A stretch of DNA of 64,000 nucleotides from Stichopus chloronotus (GCA_021234535.1 SFZH01000008.1:25808455-25872454); one strand, 5' to 3'. Counted from the first letter of the stretch, positions 1 to 13,334 are shown. The notes: generated from the sequence alone by a model not told the origin. Numbers and translations are program-made.

Positions 1-3000
1 GGCATATAGTAGCTTTTTAATTTTACACCTTCAGCTTGGTTTATTATCATCAAATACTTAATCCTAACCATCATCAATAACCTTGACAAGTGGTCACTGA
101 TTCTAAATTAGAGCCCATCAGTCATTGAATTAGAGTTAACAGTTAGCAAGGTTCATAAAGACTTGTGTAACTGTAGTTTTCACTGAGTGTTATGCACCTT
201 ACTTGTTAGGCTAGGCTAGTAGCACTAGCAGTTGTTATTACTACTAGTACTACTACTAGCAGATGGTGCACACGATTAACGCTTAGGCCTAACTAAGTAA
301 TGTTGTTATGTTAGTACGCTACCTGCCTAAGGCAAAACGTATGTTCGCCTATACCATCGTTTTGGTTATCATCCTCTCATTCCAGCACTTTAATTTCTCT
401 CGCCCAGATCTTGCTACATTCAGCCCACATCACTTTCAGCATCACCCCGGGAGTATTTTAAATCTTGTTCAAATATTCCGCCAGACGGACATATCGATTT
501 TCACCGGAGGTTATTTCATCATGGTGACCAGAATACAATTCTAGTTTTATGCACCACGCATTATGCTGAATTACGGCTGGCATAGTTGTCGTTTGAACGC
601 CAGTAACATTTATTCCACAATTGGCCTAAGTTGAATATCTGCAATTATAATTGACGATACTTTTTAACAAATTGAAATATCTTCAATACATTTGTGATGT
701 CCACAATTGAGATACATGTATCTTTAATTGAAGATTTTTCAATATTAAAGATATCAAGAAAACAACTGTAGATATCTCGAATTATAAGATCAGGCTACAA
801 CTTGCTCCAAAATTAGAAATATCCAAAATTAACTAGTTATTTCAATTAGATGTTCAAAAAAAAAAAAAAGAATGAAAAAGTTTCAAATTAAATTGTCGGC
901 TCGACAGATTCAAAACCGAATTAGACTCTCCAAAATGAATAAGAGATATCCAAACTTCTGTTTGGAGTCAAACCAAATTGAATTAGACATCCAAAATTGA
1001 ATGAGAAATATTTAAATTCGAATTGTAGCCAATATGCAAATTAAATTCCAGACATCCAAATGGAATAAGAGATATCCAAAATACAATTTAATATATCTAC
1101 AACTGAATTAGACGAAGGCTATATAAAATCGTAAGAGAGATATTCAGAATTAAATTAAAGATATCCAGAATTGAATGATGATACACAACATTCAGTTGAA
1201 ATTGAATTAGGGATCGATGCATCAGATCTTACGTTTAAGATCCGTTCGGACAGGATTCTGCAAGATTTTATCCGAAATTCGGTCGACTAGATTTACACTG
1301 CATTTATAAAATTAGAATTGTGCAATGTTTCAAAATGAACATGAGCATAAAAAAATGAATCAAACATTTTACATGGAAAGGGCCTACCGCCAGCAATCAG
1401 AATATATGCAGGACCCCAGATGGGCGTCATGTGGGCTAGACGGACTACATTTGTACCATTTTATTCCATATGGGACCGAGATGGGTTTCATCTGGGCATA
1501 GTTAGTGCAATTTAATCCCAGCCGCACACTTAAGATCCTTTAAGTTTTGTACAGTAGACTCCAAGCAACTATAAGGCCTATCATAACACCGCTACAAATT
1601 CTTCAATGGACTTAAACTGTTGAGTAGGTTGCATGAGTTACATTGTGTGAAATAAGTGTATAAGCTATATCATGAATATTACTTAGTATTATTTGCAACT
1701 TCGTCCTTGTAAGGTTAAATGTAATTAATCCTTAATTACAGGTAATTAAAAGTCTTAGGGTTTGTAAAATTGTGGGAGTTTTAAGCACTTGACATGTGCC
1801 CGTAGGTTTCATTCAAACATCGCCTTTTTGTTGGTAGCCTAAGTAATCAAATGGGAGTTGTGATTCACATTATGTATCTTGCAATAATTTTGCATATATA
1901 CTAATTGAGCCCAATCGGTTGATTTAACCTTTCCAAACTTTTACGGAAATCCGTTCAGTTTTCAACAGATTGCTTATGCACGAAGCAATATTTTGTTTTA
2001 CTTGTCTTGCGTACCATGAAAGATAAACATACTTCACAAACACTTTCTTATAAGTAAATGGGTTATTGAGAATGATAATACTCTATAGATTGTCCATGTA
2101 CAACCCATGTAGGTCAAACCTACTCATGGTGCCCAGATGGATCTGCAGTAGGCCTATCATGCCATAACACCCCCACTGCTGGTCCGATTGGGGAACCAAA
2201 GTATACCAATAGTGCCATTGATATATATCACCTCCCTGATGACAACTCCCTGGATAGATTAGGATAGGCCCTACATGCAGACAAAAGGAGCAGTAGCTTA
2301 ACACCAATTAACACATTACTTAGAACTCGTTTTTTTCCTGGACTCACTGACCTCTTCATGCCCTTGTATAATGTATAAAATGTTACAAGAAAACGGATAC
2401 TTTTCTCGTTTGTTAAGATTTCGCTACTTTGAAGTGTTTCATTTTAAGTAATTGCATCCATTGAAGTACAAACAAGGCGATGCTTCTGAATAAAACTGTA
2501 CTTTACTCTTTGGCGTGTGCCAAGTTGGCGCTTGCTCCAGGAGTTTTCGCAGGCTCCTGGTGCACAAGGTCGGCTTTCTTCTGCTCTAGAGCCGTGGAAA
2601 TTGTGCGGATTGTCCAGAGAATGCAGAAGGATTACAGGGATTACTTATACGGGGTAAAATGCTATATTGTGATAAGGTCGTAGAATAAGTCAATCTGACT
2701 TTCTATGTAGTAAATGGCTAGTTTATTTTGTATGAAATTTTACACCATATAACAGGGTAATTTGTACTGCCATCTGCGGCATTATTCCAGTTGATCAGGG
2801 TGTAGGCCTCCTTTTACGCAGGCTGCCGAAATTTTATCAGTCTTGTGATGGGCGATATTTTGGGGGCTTTAGTTTATGTTATGCTCATGATGTAAAGTTG
2901 CCTATTATTATTTCAGTCACTGACTTTCGACTACGTTGGTGATGTTCAGCTCCTGGGCTGCATATGGACTTATTCAATGTAGTTGAGTTTCATCCGCGAG

Positions 3001-3420
3001 CGGAGTTGAACAGCGCTATGCGTTTCAGCGCTCGCTGAGTTTCAGCCAGTCTGCGCTGCTATGCATTACGCTGTATTTTTACGCTGAGGAAATTTAGACA
3101 TATGAAGTTCGCTGCGGTAGCATAGTATGGGTTAGGTTAGCCACACTTGCTGCTTACTTGATTGTTGAACTAGTATCATTCCTTAATTTGCTCCGCATTA
3201 CCGCAGTGCGGTAATGAATTCAATTAAGTATATTTTCTAAACCTAACATGGTCTGTTAGTGTTCTCATTTGTTTTCATCCGTCATCCAACCCGTATACCT
3301 CTCAAATCATGGCTCTCTTCTACTCGTTCACCGGGCTGGGCCCTCACCACACAACCGGGGTCCGGGTTAGTGCTACAATACGAAAGTTGTCACAGGCCGG
3401 CTGAAGAGACAGGCATGGTA
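1..3420. other. Left flank, no recognisable gene
   Basis: No open frame here shows a domain or a codon pattern I recognise. The longest frames are under 90 codons and look like chance. The interval contains a degenerate AT-rich minisatellite at 600-1215 and a GC-richer patch at 2990-3080 with repeated AGCGCT/GCGCT words. Around 1400-1500 and 2100-2200 there are related CCCAGATGG-type phrases, probably relics of one dispersed repeat. Confidence 0.5.
600..1215. repeat. Degenerate GATATCC-AAAATTGAAT minisatellite
   Basis: The phrase AGATATCCAAAATTGAATTAG recurs, imperfectly, at roughly 25-60-base spacing (for example near 815, 940, 985, 1065, 1085 and 1160). Each unit combines a GATATC-like palindrome with an ATTGAATTAGA arm. 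The copies are too diverged for a simple microsatellite and no reading frame is maintained. I read it as an old tandem array. Confidence 0.6.
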
Positions 3421-3445
3421 GGGGAAAGTGGGGGAATGCCGAACA
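3421..3445 (+). repeat. Left terminal inverted repeat of the Tigger element
   Basis: It pairs with 6796-6820 on the opposite strand, with one mismatch in the first 24 bases. It is preceded by TA. Confidence 0.75.
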
Positions 3446-3601
3446 CCTTTTATTACGAAGTAATTAAAAGAAAACCAAATGAACAGATTGTTAGGAATGG
3501 ATATCAGCAACAAGTTTATAATTAGAGCAAAGCGTGTACAAGCTATAATGTATGAACTGTTATCGTGTGTGACGTAACCATCAAAAAACTAAAATGGCGT
3601 C

Positions 3602-3639
3602 GTTCGGGATTACCCCACGGCTTGGGGGCAATGCCGAAC
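3602..3639. repeat. Left subterminal inverted pair of the GGGGnAATnCCGAAC word
   Basis: GTTCGGGATTACCCCA (3602-3617) faces GGGGGCAATGCCGAAC (3624-3639), forming a short hairpin-capable pair. The same word occurs in the terminal repeat and near the right end at 6419-6453. Subterminal repeats of this kind in DNA transposons are commonly transposase-binding sites; that role is inferred here. Confidence 0.65.
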
Positions 3640-3997
3640 AGAGGTAGAAATAATGTTAAAAGATATGTGCAGTACATAAAACTTACTTACTCCTCATATC
3701 TGAGACTTTGGGTGTGAATACTGCAGCGAAACAAGGTGATGGCATGGCAAGAGTGGCACGAGTAAGATTTTGAGCTATTAGTTCGACCCCCCGCACCCCC
3801 CCCCCCTCACTCAAACATCTCTATCCAACATTTTAACACATGTTGCACTGGCGACTATGTCTTGCAAATGTAACAGTGGACGGCACGCTTCGATATGCTC
3901 ATTGAACATCGTCATTTGTTACGTTTTCAACTCTTTGGATGGGCTATCATGGGGGCAGAAACCCAACTGCGTGATTATACTGACAATCACATCATCA

Positions 3998-5924
3998 CTA
4001 TTTACAATAGTCACAGATGTAATTACCCAAGCCTGATTGTTTGTCGGTGCAGTCCTCATGTGCCCAGCTTTTGCATTTGTCACACATCACCCAATCCTCC
4101 GTTGGAGGATCAACATAGATCTCATCACAAAACATACAGAAATATTCCTCTGTTTGCTCCTCTGTTTGCTCCGTGTGCCCCATTGAAGCTGGTTTGCTCC
4201 GACGATTCGAGGTATTAAGTAATTTTAGCAGTGATTTCTTTGCAGGAGCCTTGCCTTTACCACCCTTAATTGTCTTTGAAGACTTGCTCTGGGACGTAGA
4301 TTCCTTCTTCTTTCTTGCTTCCGCTTTATCCAACAGGAGAGCCTTCACTGGTGTTGCTGTCAGGATTGTTGAGTGGCCTGTTTTCCTCCTCTTTGTTCCT
4401 TTGGAATGGGGGGTTGCACGCCGAAGAGGTGACACGTCAAGAACGCTGAATTTAACATTGGTCTTCTTTCTCCCGGCTTCTTGGACAAGTTGCCGTGCAG
4501 ACTCGGCTTGGCCTGAATTGTGGCAACAGACTGAATCCAGGATGTCATTCACGATAGCCTCTGAAACTTGTCGCGCAGTGATAACTTCCTCTGTTCCTCC
4601 CGAACTATCTGCGCGTGCCATTTCGTCGTCGTTCGACCTCTCTGGAACAGCCGGCTCTGCATCCTCAGTCTGCTGGCCTCCTCCAGCCGAGGGTCCCGCA
4701 GCTTCATCATTGGCAACGAAACTCATCACGGCTTCTACGGGTGCAAAATCCTCTGCCGAGAAACTGTTGGGGTTGAATGGATATATCCATGTCGCCTCGA
4801 AGCCATTGATCGCCTTGCCCATTGTGGCAACTCTAGAGTACGCCAGATTGAAGAGATGCGCGATGTCATACTGAGTTATCCTCTGACCAGGGTGCAACTT
4901 CATATGCTGATCACACTCCGAATAGTATGCCGTCTTCAGGGAACTGAATACTGTGACATCAAGAGGCTGCAACTTGTGGGAAGTGTGAGGGGGGAGCGAT
5001 AACATGATGACGCCATGTTTCCGACAGAGTTCATAGGCCTCAATGTTCATGTGGGCCTTGTAGTTATCGAGAATGAGGAGAGCTGGACTCTGTTGTAATG
5101 TGCCGGACTCTTGGATGAAGTGAGACAACCATCTCACGAAGAGCTGTGAGTTGATCCATCCGGTCTTTGATGGAACACCGAGCGATCCTGGGGGGGCTTC
5201 CTTTCATTAACAATGGGTTCATGTTGATCCTCTTGAAGATGAATATGGGTGGAATATAGTTCCCAGAGGCACTCTCACATACCAGAACTGTGGTTGTCTC
5301 ACCCCGTTCCCCGCTCACAATCTTTCCGACTTGCTTCTTCCCCTTCTGTGCGAAGACCCCCTTGGGGTTTCTGAACAGAAGACAACCCCGTTTCGTCACA
5401 GTTACATATCCTGGAAGGTACTAATTTGTGTTTAGCAAGCACGTCTCCGAGATTCTTGTAGAATAGATCTACTTCGGTTTTTCGAAAACCTATGGCCTCG
5501 CCATGCTGGTCGGCTCTGGGTTTCTCAGCGACAGCGGCGGATAGCGTTGAAGATAATTATACATCCAGTCTTTGCCAGCTTTCCTCTTCTCTGTGTCGAA
5601 CGGGTGCTTCAAATTGTTCTTATCTGCCAGCTCATATGCTAATGACCGCAGTGCATCAGGCGTCAAACCATAAAACATGTCGCTCATGATGGGTGTATAC
5701 TGGCACAGTTGATCTTCCAGAGATTTTGGTAGAACAGTCTGTCTTCCCATTCGTGGGCCTGTGTGGGTCTTCATCTGATCGTAGAGGGTGCTCTTGGGAA
5801 TGCCAAATCGCTTAGACACTTCACCATAAGACATTTCTCCGTCCCTGATCCTCTCAAGAGCTGAGTTCAACTCTTTGGTATCATACTTCATCCTGTCTGT
5901 CTTCTTCTTGTACGTACGCACCAT
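3998..5924 (-). pseudogene. Tigger/pogo DDE transposase with C-terminal PHD-like finger, frameshifted
   Basis: Reading on the minus strand, 5924-5490 encodes an N-terminal psq/CENP-B-type helix-turn-helix (motifs YGEVSKRFGIPKSTLYDQ, then a CENP-B-like second DNA-binding segment). About 5485-5360 encodes the first catalytic Asp in CNCDETG. 5360-5190 carries the RNase-H-fold strand with ETTTVLVCESASGNYIPP. 5137-3998 has the second Asp in LILDNYKAHMN and the third in LQPLDVTVFSSL. A low-complexity linker follows, then a C4HC3 PHD-like finger (CMFC, CDKC, HEDC, CDYC). The reading frame shifts near 5500 (a base seems lost in AGGCCA), near 5360 (a run of G), and near 5190 (a run of seven G). All three sites are short homopolymers, so these are either decay or assembly errors. 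The family catalyses cut-and-paste transposition. The long plus-strand frame at 4173-4874 is its antisense shadow. Confidence 0.88.
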
Positions 5925-6418
5925 ATCTGTTGGTAGGAAAAAGAAAAATGTTCCAAGATCATAGGCCCTATAAGTTGTTGCAGGCTGATGATTCTAGGGC
6001 CTACGTGGTTTGCGTGTCAGACCGTGGTCAAATTTTCTGCTGCAGACTAATTCACCATCCTGTACCTCAGTACCCGTCCGGCCATATCCTAAACATTGTA
6101 CAATATCAGCATTCAGCAGCCCGAGAGAGGAGCAGGGGAAGGGAGGGAGTTTTAAGGGAGTCTATGCTGCTTATGGTCTATGAGGAATGATATGCGTCTT
6201 TGTTATTATAGACCTACTGTATCATCATAATAGTCGGCCCGTTTGATTTGGCAAGTGGGTGCCGATTAGTCTACACCCAGTATTCAATGGTACCCAATAC
6301 GCTTACAGAGGACAGCAGCATATACCACTAGGGCTATATTGGACTTACGTGAGAGGCCTATGCCTACCACACTTCCATTGTGTGGCATTACCTATTACTA
6401 GCTACGTATACGCACGAT

Positions 6419-6453
6419 GGGGCAATGCCGGACGACTGTTCGCCATTACCCCA
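6419..6453. repeat. Right subterminal inverted pair of the same word
   Basis: GGGGCAATGCCGGAC (6419-6433) faces GTTCGCCATTACCCCA (6438-6453). It mirrors the pair at 3602-3639, so each end of the transposon carries an inverted pair plus a terminal copy. Confidence 0.65.
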
Positions 6454-6795
6454 CACGTACCACAATGGTTTCAACCCACCTGTCGTTCGTAACACTAACC
6501 TATGGCTTGGAACATACACATGACCCAAGGCATAACAACATCCACATGACAGAGATATATCGATAAAGGAATTATTCCAAGCCTGTGTACTCTAAAAGGT
6601 CATCCTATGTGACCCATGTTGAAAAGTCAGAAGTGACACTTACCAGTTTTTTGACAGTTTCTCAAAACTTATCAGAAGAATTGGTTGACTTGTAGGCCAG
6701 TTGTCGTTAGTACAGGAGTAGCAAATGTGCCATGCATATGGACAAGCGGCAGGGTTGCCGTGTGTGGAGAAATCGCCGTGTCCGGCATTGCCCCG

Positions 6796-6820
6796 CGTTC
6801 GGGATTCCCCCACTTTCCCC
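6796..6820 (-). repeat. Right terminal inverted repeat of the Tigger element
   Basis: It is the inverted partner of 3421-3445 and is followed by TA. It directly abuts a second copy of the internal word at 6779-6794. Confidence 0.75.
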
Positions 6821-7082
6821 TACCCATGCCTTTCTTATGTGTCCCATACAAGATGGGGAACACACAAGAAGGGAAACTATTGCACGACGGAATTCAGAAT
6901 TTTGGTAATTTGGCCTGAATTTTGTGGGTCAGCTTATATTCTGCCTCCAATGGCATCACAAGGGTTGTTTTCAGTGGGGGTGTTGGTCAAGTTACAGTGT
7001 GCGATACAGTAACAGATATAGAGGAACACCCAGAATTTCGGACTGGGGTGGGGGACGAGAAATGTGAAAGACTAGGCCGAGC

Positions 7083-7846
7083 CAGTGGCGGCGCCAGTTT
7101 GACAGAATTGGGGGGGGGGGGCAAACTGAGGGCAGGGGCAAATGCTAGGGGGGCAGACTTTCGAGCGCAGCGCGAAACCGAGCGCAAGGCGCGAGGCCTT
7201 GCGGGTGCCATTGGGGTCCAGGGGCCGGCTGTAGGGCCCCTGGTGGGGTCCAGGGGCAAACCCCGGTGGGGGTCCAGGGGGAAAAGCCCCGGAAGCTCTG
7301 AGGTTTTAGCATATCTCTGGGTGGAAAATTAAGCCCCGAGAGAGGTATATTATTTATTTTTTCGGTTGACTGTACTCCAAGGTTCCCAACTTTTTACTTT
7401 GGGAGTACCATTTCACATTTACGCGGTACCACCGAGTACACACACACACATAGGCTACATACACTTCCATTCCATTCCTATATTTAGGAAAACAACGACA
7501 TTATTTAGGAAAACAACCCCCTACCCGCCCTTCCCTTACGCTGGATGGTAAACATTCCAGAGAAAATTGGTCTGACCAGGCTGGCCTACTGTTGAAGTGG
7601 CTATGGGCATGATATGAAAACTGGCAGCCTGTGAAATATAAATTAGGCATTTATCAATCATGGTTCCCGGGAGGTTTTCTTATTCAATCCAATGCCAATA
7701 CATAGTTTTGTGATTAAATTAATTTTGGATGAGTATAAGATCTGATTGGGAATGGTGAGAAAAACTGGGGGGGGGGGCAACTGGGGGGCAAGGAAGTAAT
7801 CTGGAGGGGCAAATGCCCCCTCATGCCCCCCGTAGCGCCGCCACTG
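7083..7846. mobile_element. Non-autonomous hAT element with perfect 8-bp target duplication
   Basis: The ends are CAGTGGCGGCGC (from 7083) and its inverted partner GCGCCGCCACTG (ending 7846). The 8-base word GGCCGAGC flanks both sides (7075-7082 and 7847-7854) with no mismatch. Eight-base duplications with CA(G)TGG-type ends are diagnostic of hAT transposons. The body has G-runs near both ends, a GC-rich arm at 7080-7330 and an AT-rich middle. There is no transposase. Open frames through the G-rich arm are compositional accidents. Confidence 0.88.
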
Positions 7847-10800
7847 GGCCGAGCAAAACCAGAAAATATTGGTACAGAAGTATATCATAATTAACTGGAA
7901 ATCCCTCTTCCAAGGCTTCCCAAAGGGACTTAGTCATTGCCCACGAATAAGACAATTCATTTTCTTGGTTGTTTCATTTGTTAGAAAAGATCCGATATGT
8001 TTGAGTTGGGGAGAGGGAGGGAGAGAGGGGAATCCATGACTCATATGCTCACTTCACTCAGTTACCCTAGGTAACAACTTCCATCATATATGTAAACTGA
8101 TTATTGGCTATCTATACCTTTGAAGTGACTAGTTCCTATCCTTATGGAAGTAACTTCATTTTGCCAGTTGCCCGTCTCCCTGGACGTCATGTTTGCCGTG
8201 TAGAAAACTCATCATCAGTCATGCACGACAGGGATACTTGAGATGCTGAACGACACTTAAATGGGCACTATGAGGAGAAAACCTTTGCAGGATTTCACAT
8301 GGAACCTTGGACTACAAATTCATGTACACACTAAGCTGGACCACTGACAGAGTATCATCATGACAAACTATCACATTGTATAAGAAAATCTGTAGGAGCA
8401 TTTTGCAGAATTTCATGAAATGGGCCATAGCTCACACTACCTAGCTGGTATGAGCAAAAAAAAACAAAAAAAAAAAAAACTACTAGAAGCGTGCAGTAAG
8501 ACAATTGAAGACATTGAGAAATCAATGAGTGTGAGGCTAAATTACAAACTTTATATTTATGATTATTCTCACAAGCACAACATTTATTACAATGTACACA
8601 ATTCATTCTTTACAAGAAGGTACAATATCTTAAAGCAATATACAATGAAATAATTTCTAAACACCAGCTACCTCAATTATAAACAAATATTCACTTTCTA
8701 CCAACAATTCTATGGACTTGAAGAATTTGATGAAAAGGAATACAAAGAAAAAGAATATAATATGGTGGCCCTCTTTGCTTGCTTGCTTTCTGTCATGTTG
8801 ACCTCCTTTTAAAGAGATGTTTTTTCTATAGATGAAATCTCTGCAGAGCAAGAGACTACAAAATAAGGAAAAGTCTTCTCTGAAGAAAGGTATGGGATAA
8901 AATAGACTGCTGTAACTTCTTAGAGACACTAAAGGAAGTAATGCACGAAAGGGGAATGTAATAACTTAATATTCACATGACCACGTATGATGAATCAGCT
9001 AAACAGAAAGATCAAAGCTATTTGATAGTGCATGTAAAACAGGGAAGTAAAACTACCACAAATATGCTTCCAGCAAATATTGACAACATTTTGCTTCAGT
9101 CATTTACCAGAGTCCCCACCCCCTTTACAAAATGATAAGAGACTTAAGTGATGTTCTTTCTTTTTGTAAGCAGTAACCTGAAGTTTATTTTCAATTGATT
9201 TTGTCACTTCCTCCATATGTAAATATACTACATTGATGACAATCTGTAGAATATAAAAAAAATTCTGCTGAAGTTGCTGGTCTCCAAAATCAAAGAGAAT
9301 GGGAAAAAGGAAGTGTTATGTTGATCATTTACTAATAGAGCTTCCATCTGTTGTTAGTTTAGGAATAGAGCTTACGTACAGGCTATATCAGTTCTGCAAG
9401 ACAGCTACACAACAAAATGTTACATTCATGCAATTACGATTTACTTTCATTGTAACAGGGTGATATATTGAATGAAATACCTACGGCACATTCTGAGCCT
9501 TGTATTTTTTTTTTTAAAGGAAGAACAGAAAAGGCCAAATCGATGCAAGGAGGGTTAATTCTGAGACTAAGACCATGATTATTGCTTTCAGTGTTGTTGA
9601 TCACTTTATGAAATGCACAAAGGGTAAGACATGGATGTCACAATTTTACTGGCTTTGTTTGAAATTTTAAACAGATTTAGGAAGCAAAGACTGTAGTTAA
9701 TTCCAAATTCACATGTGTGACATGGTAGCTACAGGAGGTTAGGTAATCATTTAATGAATTGATGCATTCACAATTAACTTATACAATCCCAGTATGACAA
9801 CTATATTTTTCATTATTCTTGAATGCTGCCTCCAACCAATATTAACTTCCTATACGGCTTTGTTGCCAGTTAAACACGAAGTTGGACACGAAAGTGGAAA
9901 CTATTTCTTTGCTTATCATAAAATTTCAAAGGCAATGAAACTGAAATCTTAGAACAAGATTTTCAAGTTTTGCAATGAATTTTAAGAATTTTCGGGAAAA
10001 CCCTTCACGACACAGACAACAACTACCTGTAAGCTTCAAGCAATGTTCATTGCAAAAATTACTGCATTACTTACTTGTGATTTCTGTCTGTTGAGCAGAC
10101 CAGTATAGCAATACTTCTAAAGAAATCAACTAGGTCTTTTGCTTCACATGTTCATGGTGGATCAAATGATGCAATCCTTCAAACTAGAATTAAAATGACA
10201 ATTTTAAGGTGCTAACAAATGGGAGGGGGGGTATATCCATTGTTCACCAACGTATCCACAGAGCTGTAATAATAATTGCACAAAACTTGAATTGCCTCGT
10301 TCACCTCAGAATTCTACGGTACTTCACCACCTAGGGCTAAACTTAAAGGGCAAAAAAAACCCCCAAAAATGAGATACCTGAAGTAAAGAAAGAACAGTGT
10401 AGCTTACCAGCGAGATCAAACGAATGACCAGAATGTAGCCTAACTCATCAAATAAACATAGAATAATTTTGTAACAAAACAAATCTATTCACTTGATGAA
10501 TAGCTCTCTTATCTATGTTAACCTTTCTCATAATGAACAACTCGGTAACAAATCAAACACATTTAATTAGTTTGTTGTGTGCTTTCTACAATTACATCTA
10601 CTGCAGCAACTGTTACACTCATCAGTATTTACCACAAACCCATCTATACCTGTCCTTGTTGACAGAACACCTAACCTGCTTTTGCCAATCTTCTTGATGA
10701 AGTTACTTGAAATGGGTGGGCCTCCAGCAAGTTGAACACATGAAAAGTGCATTGTTTCACTTCACGAAAGAACCTGTCGGGATTAACATTTCATCTAAAT

Positions 10801-13334
10801 CTAAACCAGACACAGCACCTTTTTCCATTTGCCAAAAATGCGTGCAAACTATCTTCAAACCTACAGTACCTGGTGTTTAGTGACATCCAAGAAGCCATCA
10901 ATTCTGTCATTAAGAAAAATAAAAATCCCAAACTGAAACAAAGCACATGTAGCTGAGTAACCCTCAATTTCTGGTGTGAATAAAAGGAGAAAAGTAAGAA
11001 AATACAAGATCAACTCTTACTCAGAGGTACACCATCTTTCTAATCAATGAGTGTCATGCAAGATAAATCACATTTTTTTTCATCACTTGTTTCACAACAT
11101 TTCAACTCTGGAGTACACATAAAAATTAAACTGTTTTTTTTTTTTGTAACTGCAGGTCTACTTGTTCCTCTTACAAAGAAAATCCCATACAATGATAAAC
11201 AAAATATAAGTACGGTTTATGCTGACATTCAATAAAAACAATAACATGACAGAATTTCCTGGTTATTGATGAACAATGATTCATCATCAGGTTAGTATTA
11301 ACATTTTAATGTGAATATGCTGATGACCATTATTAACAGTATTGTTGCTCATCCGTTTACAAACACAAAAGTCTTCTCTTACTTCCAGCAAAAAAACTTC
11401 ACCTGTGACAGTTACTCCTCAAAGAGTTTAATCAGGCTGTGCAGCAAATGGTGATAACTGCCCCTTTCCAAGATTACCTCTCGTCCACTAACTTGCCCTG
11501 AAAAACTTCTTAAGATCTCTTTGCCCATAAAAAGGTAGTAATTACCAAAAACGGCAGATGCCAGGGTGGAACTGAGCAGATTACTGTGACCCAATCAACA
11601 TCTTTCGGGCAATTTTAAAACCACTATCTATGTTAAATAGGGGAAAACAAGCCTATTGTCACATATTATCTTGAACGGAAGCAACATCAACTAACTTTTG
11701 TAAGTTTGCACTCTCATCACTCTTTGTAGATGAACAAAGAGGTCATAAATTCCTCGTTACTGTACACGCAGCAGTCTATCGTGTTATTAATTCCTCCACG
11801 ATGTACCGCAAGTGTCGAATAAGCAAATGTCGAAAGGAAAATGCATCCACGAGCGAAACCAATTCACGTAACAAAGAAAGAACATGCTGATAGGAGACAA
11901 TGAAGTCAAGTATTTGAAAATTAATTATCAAATTATATGACACTTTCAAGGTCTTTCTAAGCAGGGGTTCTGACAAACACTCCTGCCATTTAGCAACCAT
12001 AAAATATTTGTTGATACGTGGATTATGAGGTAAACCAATAATTGTTTGGTGAATGACCGTTTGTTGCTAAGGGTCACCCACCAGAGTTGGTGATACACTA
12101 TGAGGAGACCAATTCAATGTAATTCAAATCCCATTTTTTCAAAAGAGGCAAACTGAACTTTCAGAAAAGAATAAAAAGAGGCAGTAATGTCACAACAAAA
12201 AGGAGAAATCTGCTGTCACTAAAATTATTGTGGCTTTCAGGAAATAATATTTTACTGTTGAGAATGACACCTGTATCCATACAACTACAACTGCAGAAAT
12301 CTCAGTTTAAATATGAGTTCTCAATTTAGTAAGTAATTTACTTAGTTATTTAGAATACATCAAAGGAGAGAAAACTATACCACAAAAAAAAAGAAAAAAA
12401 GTTCACTCCGCCAGGAAAAGAGGGAACTGGTTCTGTCAAAATTATTATTATGATAAAGGACACCAAACCAAGGGCGTAACTTACCCAAACCAATCGAAAA
12501 AGCTCTGATATGTGTACACACTCACCACAGATTTCTTGTGGCAAAATACTGCAAGAATTGAATGTTTTAAAAAACAGTTTCTCACTTGACTACTCATTAA
12601 TGTATTTGGAATGTTCTGTTACTCCACATGCTTACCATGCTTAACCATCCTCTACATGGACTAGTAAACACCTTCTTACACAAAACTTCCACATATTCAA
12701 AGACAATTTATCACAATGTTTAGTCAGCAAAATATACCTTTGATTTCACACTGTAGGAAACAGATGACAGTTTAGTTTTTTATGAAAATCCTTGCAGTAA
12801 ACTTAAAGACTTGTTGATCACTTTATCTAATTATTTCTAATTACCACAAGAATAAGATAACATGAACATCAACACTCGTATTCTGGGTAAATATTAAATT
12901 AACTTCCGCAAAAAAAAAAAAGGGAAACAAATGGAAAAATCCCCACAGAGATTAAATGACTACTGCATGTGATCTGTTGATTTAATACCTACATACCTAA
13001 CATAGACGTAAAGAGTTAATCCTTCTATCAACCATACCATCTGGAATTTAAAGTTTATGACTTGATGTACATTTTATTATGCTTGGTAAAGTTTAACTTG
13101 ATCATATCCTCCCCATGTCCCCCTCCTCAACCGAGACAGAATTCCAGTGAAAACTTTGTTTGCTGCACTTTCATTGCCCAGTTTTATTTGCCGTAAAAGC
13201 CAAATCGAAACCCCAGTCATTACAGATGATGAACGACACAATGCTTCATTATTACTTCTTTATCGGGTCTTACCTCTCTGATTATTACAATAGTACCCCA
13301 CAATCCAAACCAAATGCAGAGCAACATCCCTCAT

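Larger units (their letters stand above)
3421..6820 (-). mobile_element. Pogo/Tigger DNA transposon with TA target duplication
   Basis: The ends are inverted repeats. The left end reads GGGGAAAGTGGGGGAATGCC from 3421. The reverse complement of the right end, read from 6820, is the same apart from one change. Both are flanked by TA (3419-3420 and 6821-6822), the target duplication expected of the Tc1/mariner/pogo superfamily. The flanks GGCATGG/GGCATGGG are also similar, so the true terminal repeat could be about 8 bases longer. The 3.4-kb body contains a minus-strand Tigger-type transposase and subterminal copies of a GGGGnAATnCCGAAC word near both ends. The transposase is broken, so the copy is presumably non-autonomous. 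Confidence 0.75.

Noticed and set aside
4173..4874. 233-codon plus-strand open frame
   Set aside because: It lies antisense to the transposase. The minus strand has DDE and PHD motifs; this frame has none.
6922..7332. G-rich open frames on both strands
   Set aside because: They cross the hAT boundary at 7083 and follow its GC-rich arm. Composition explains the lack of stops.
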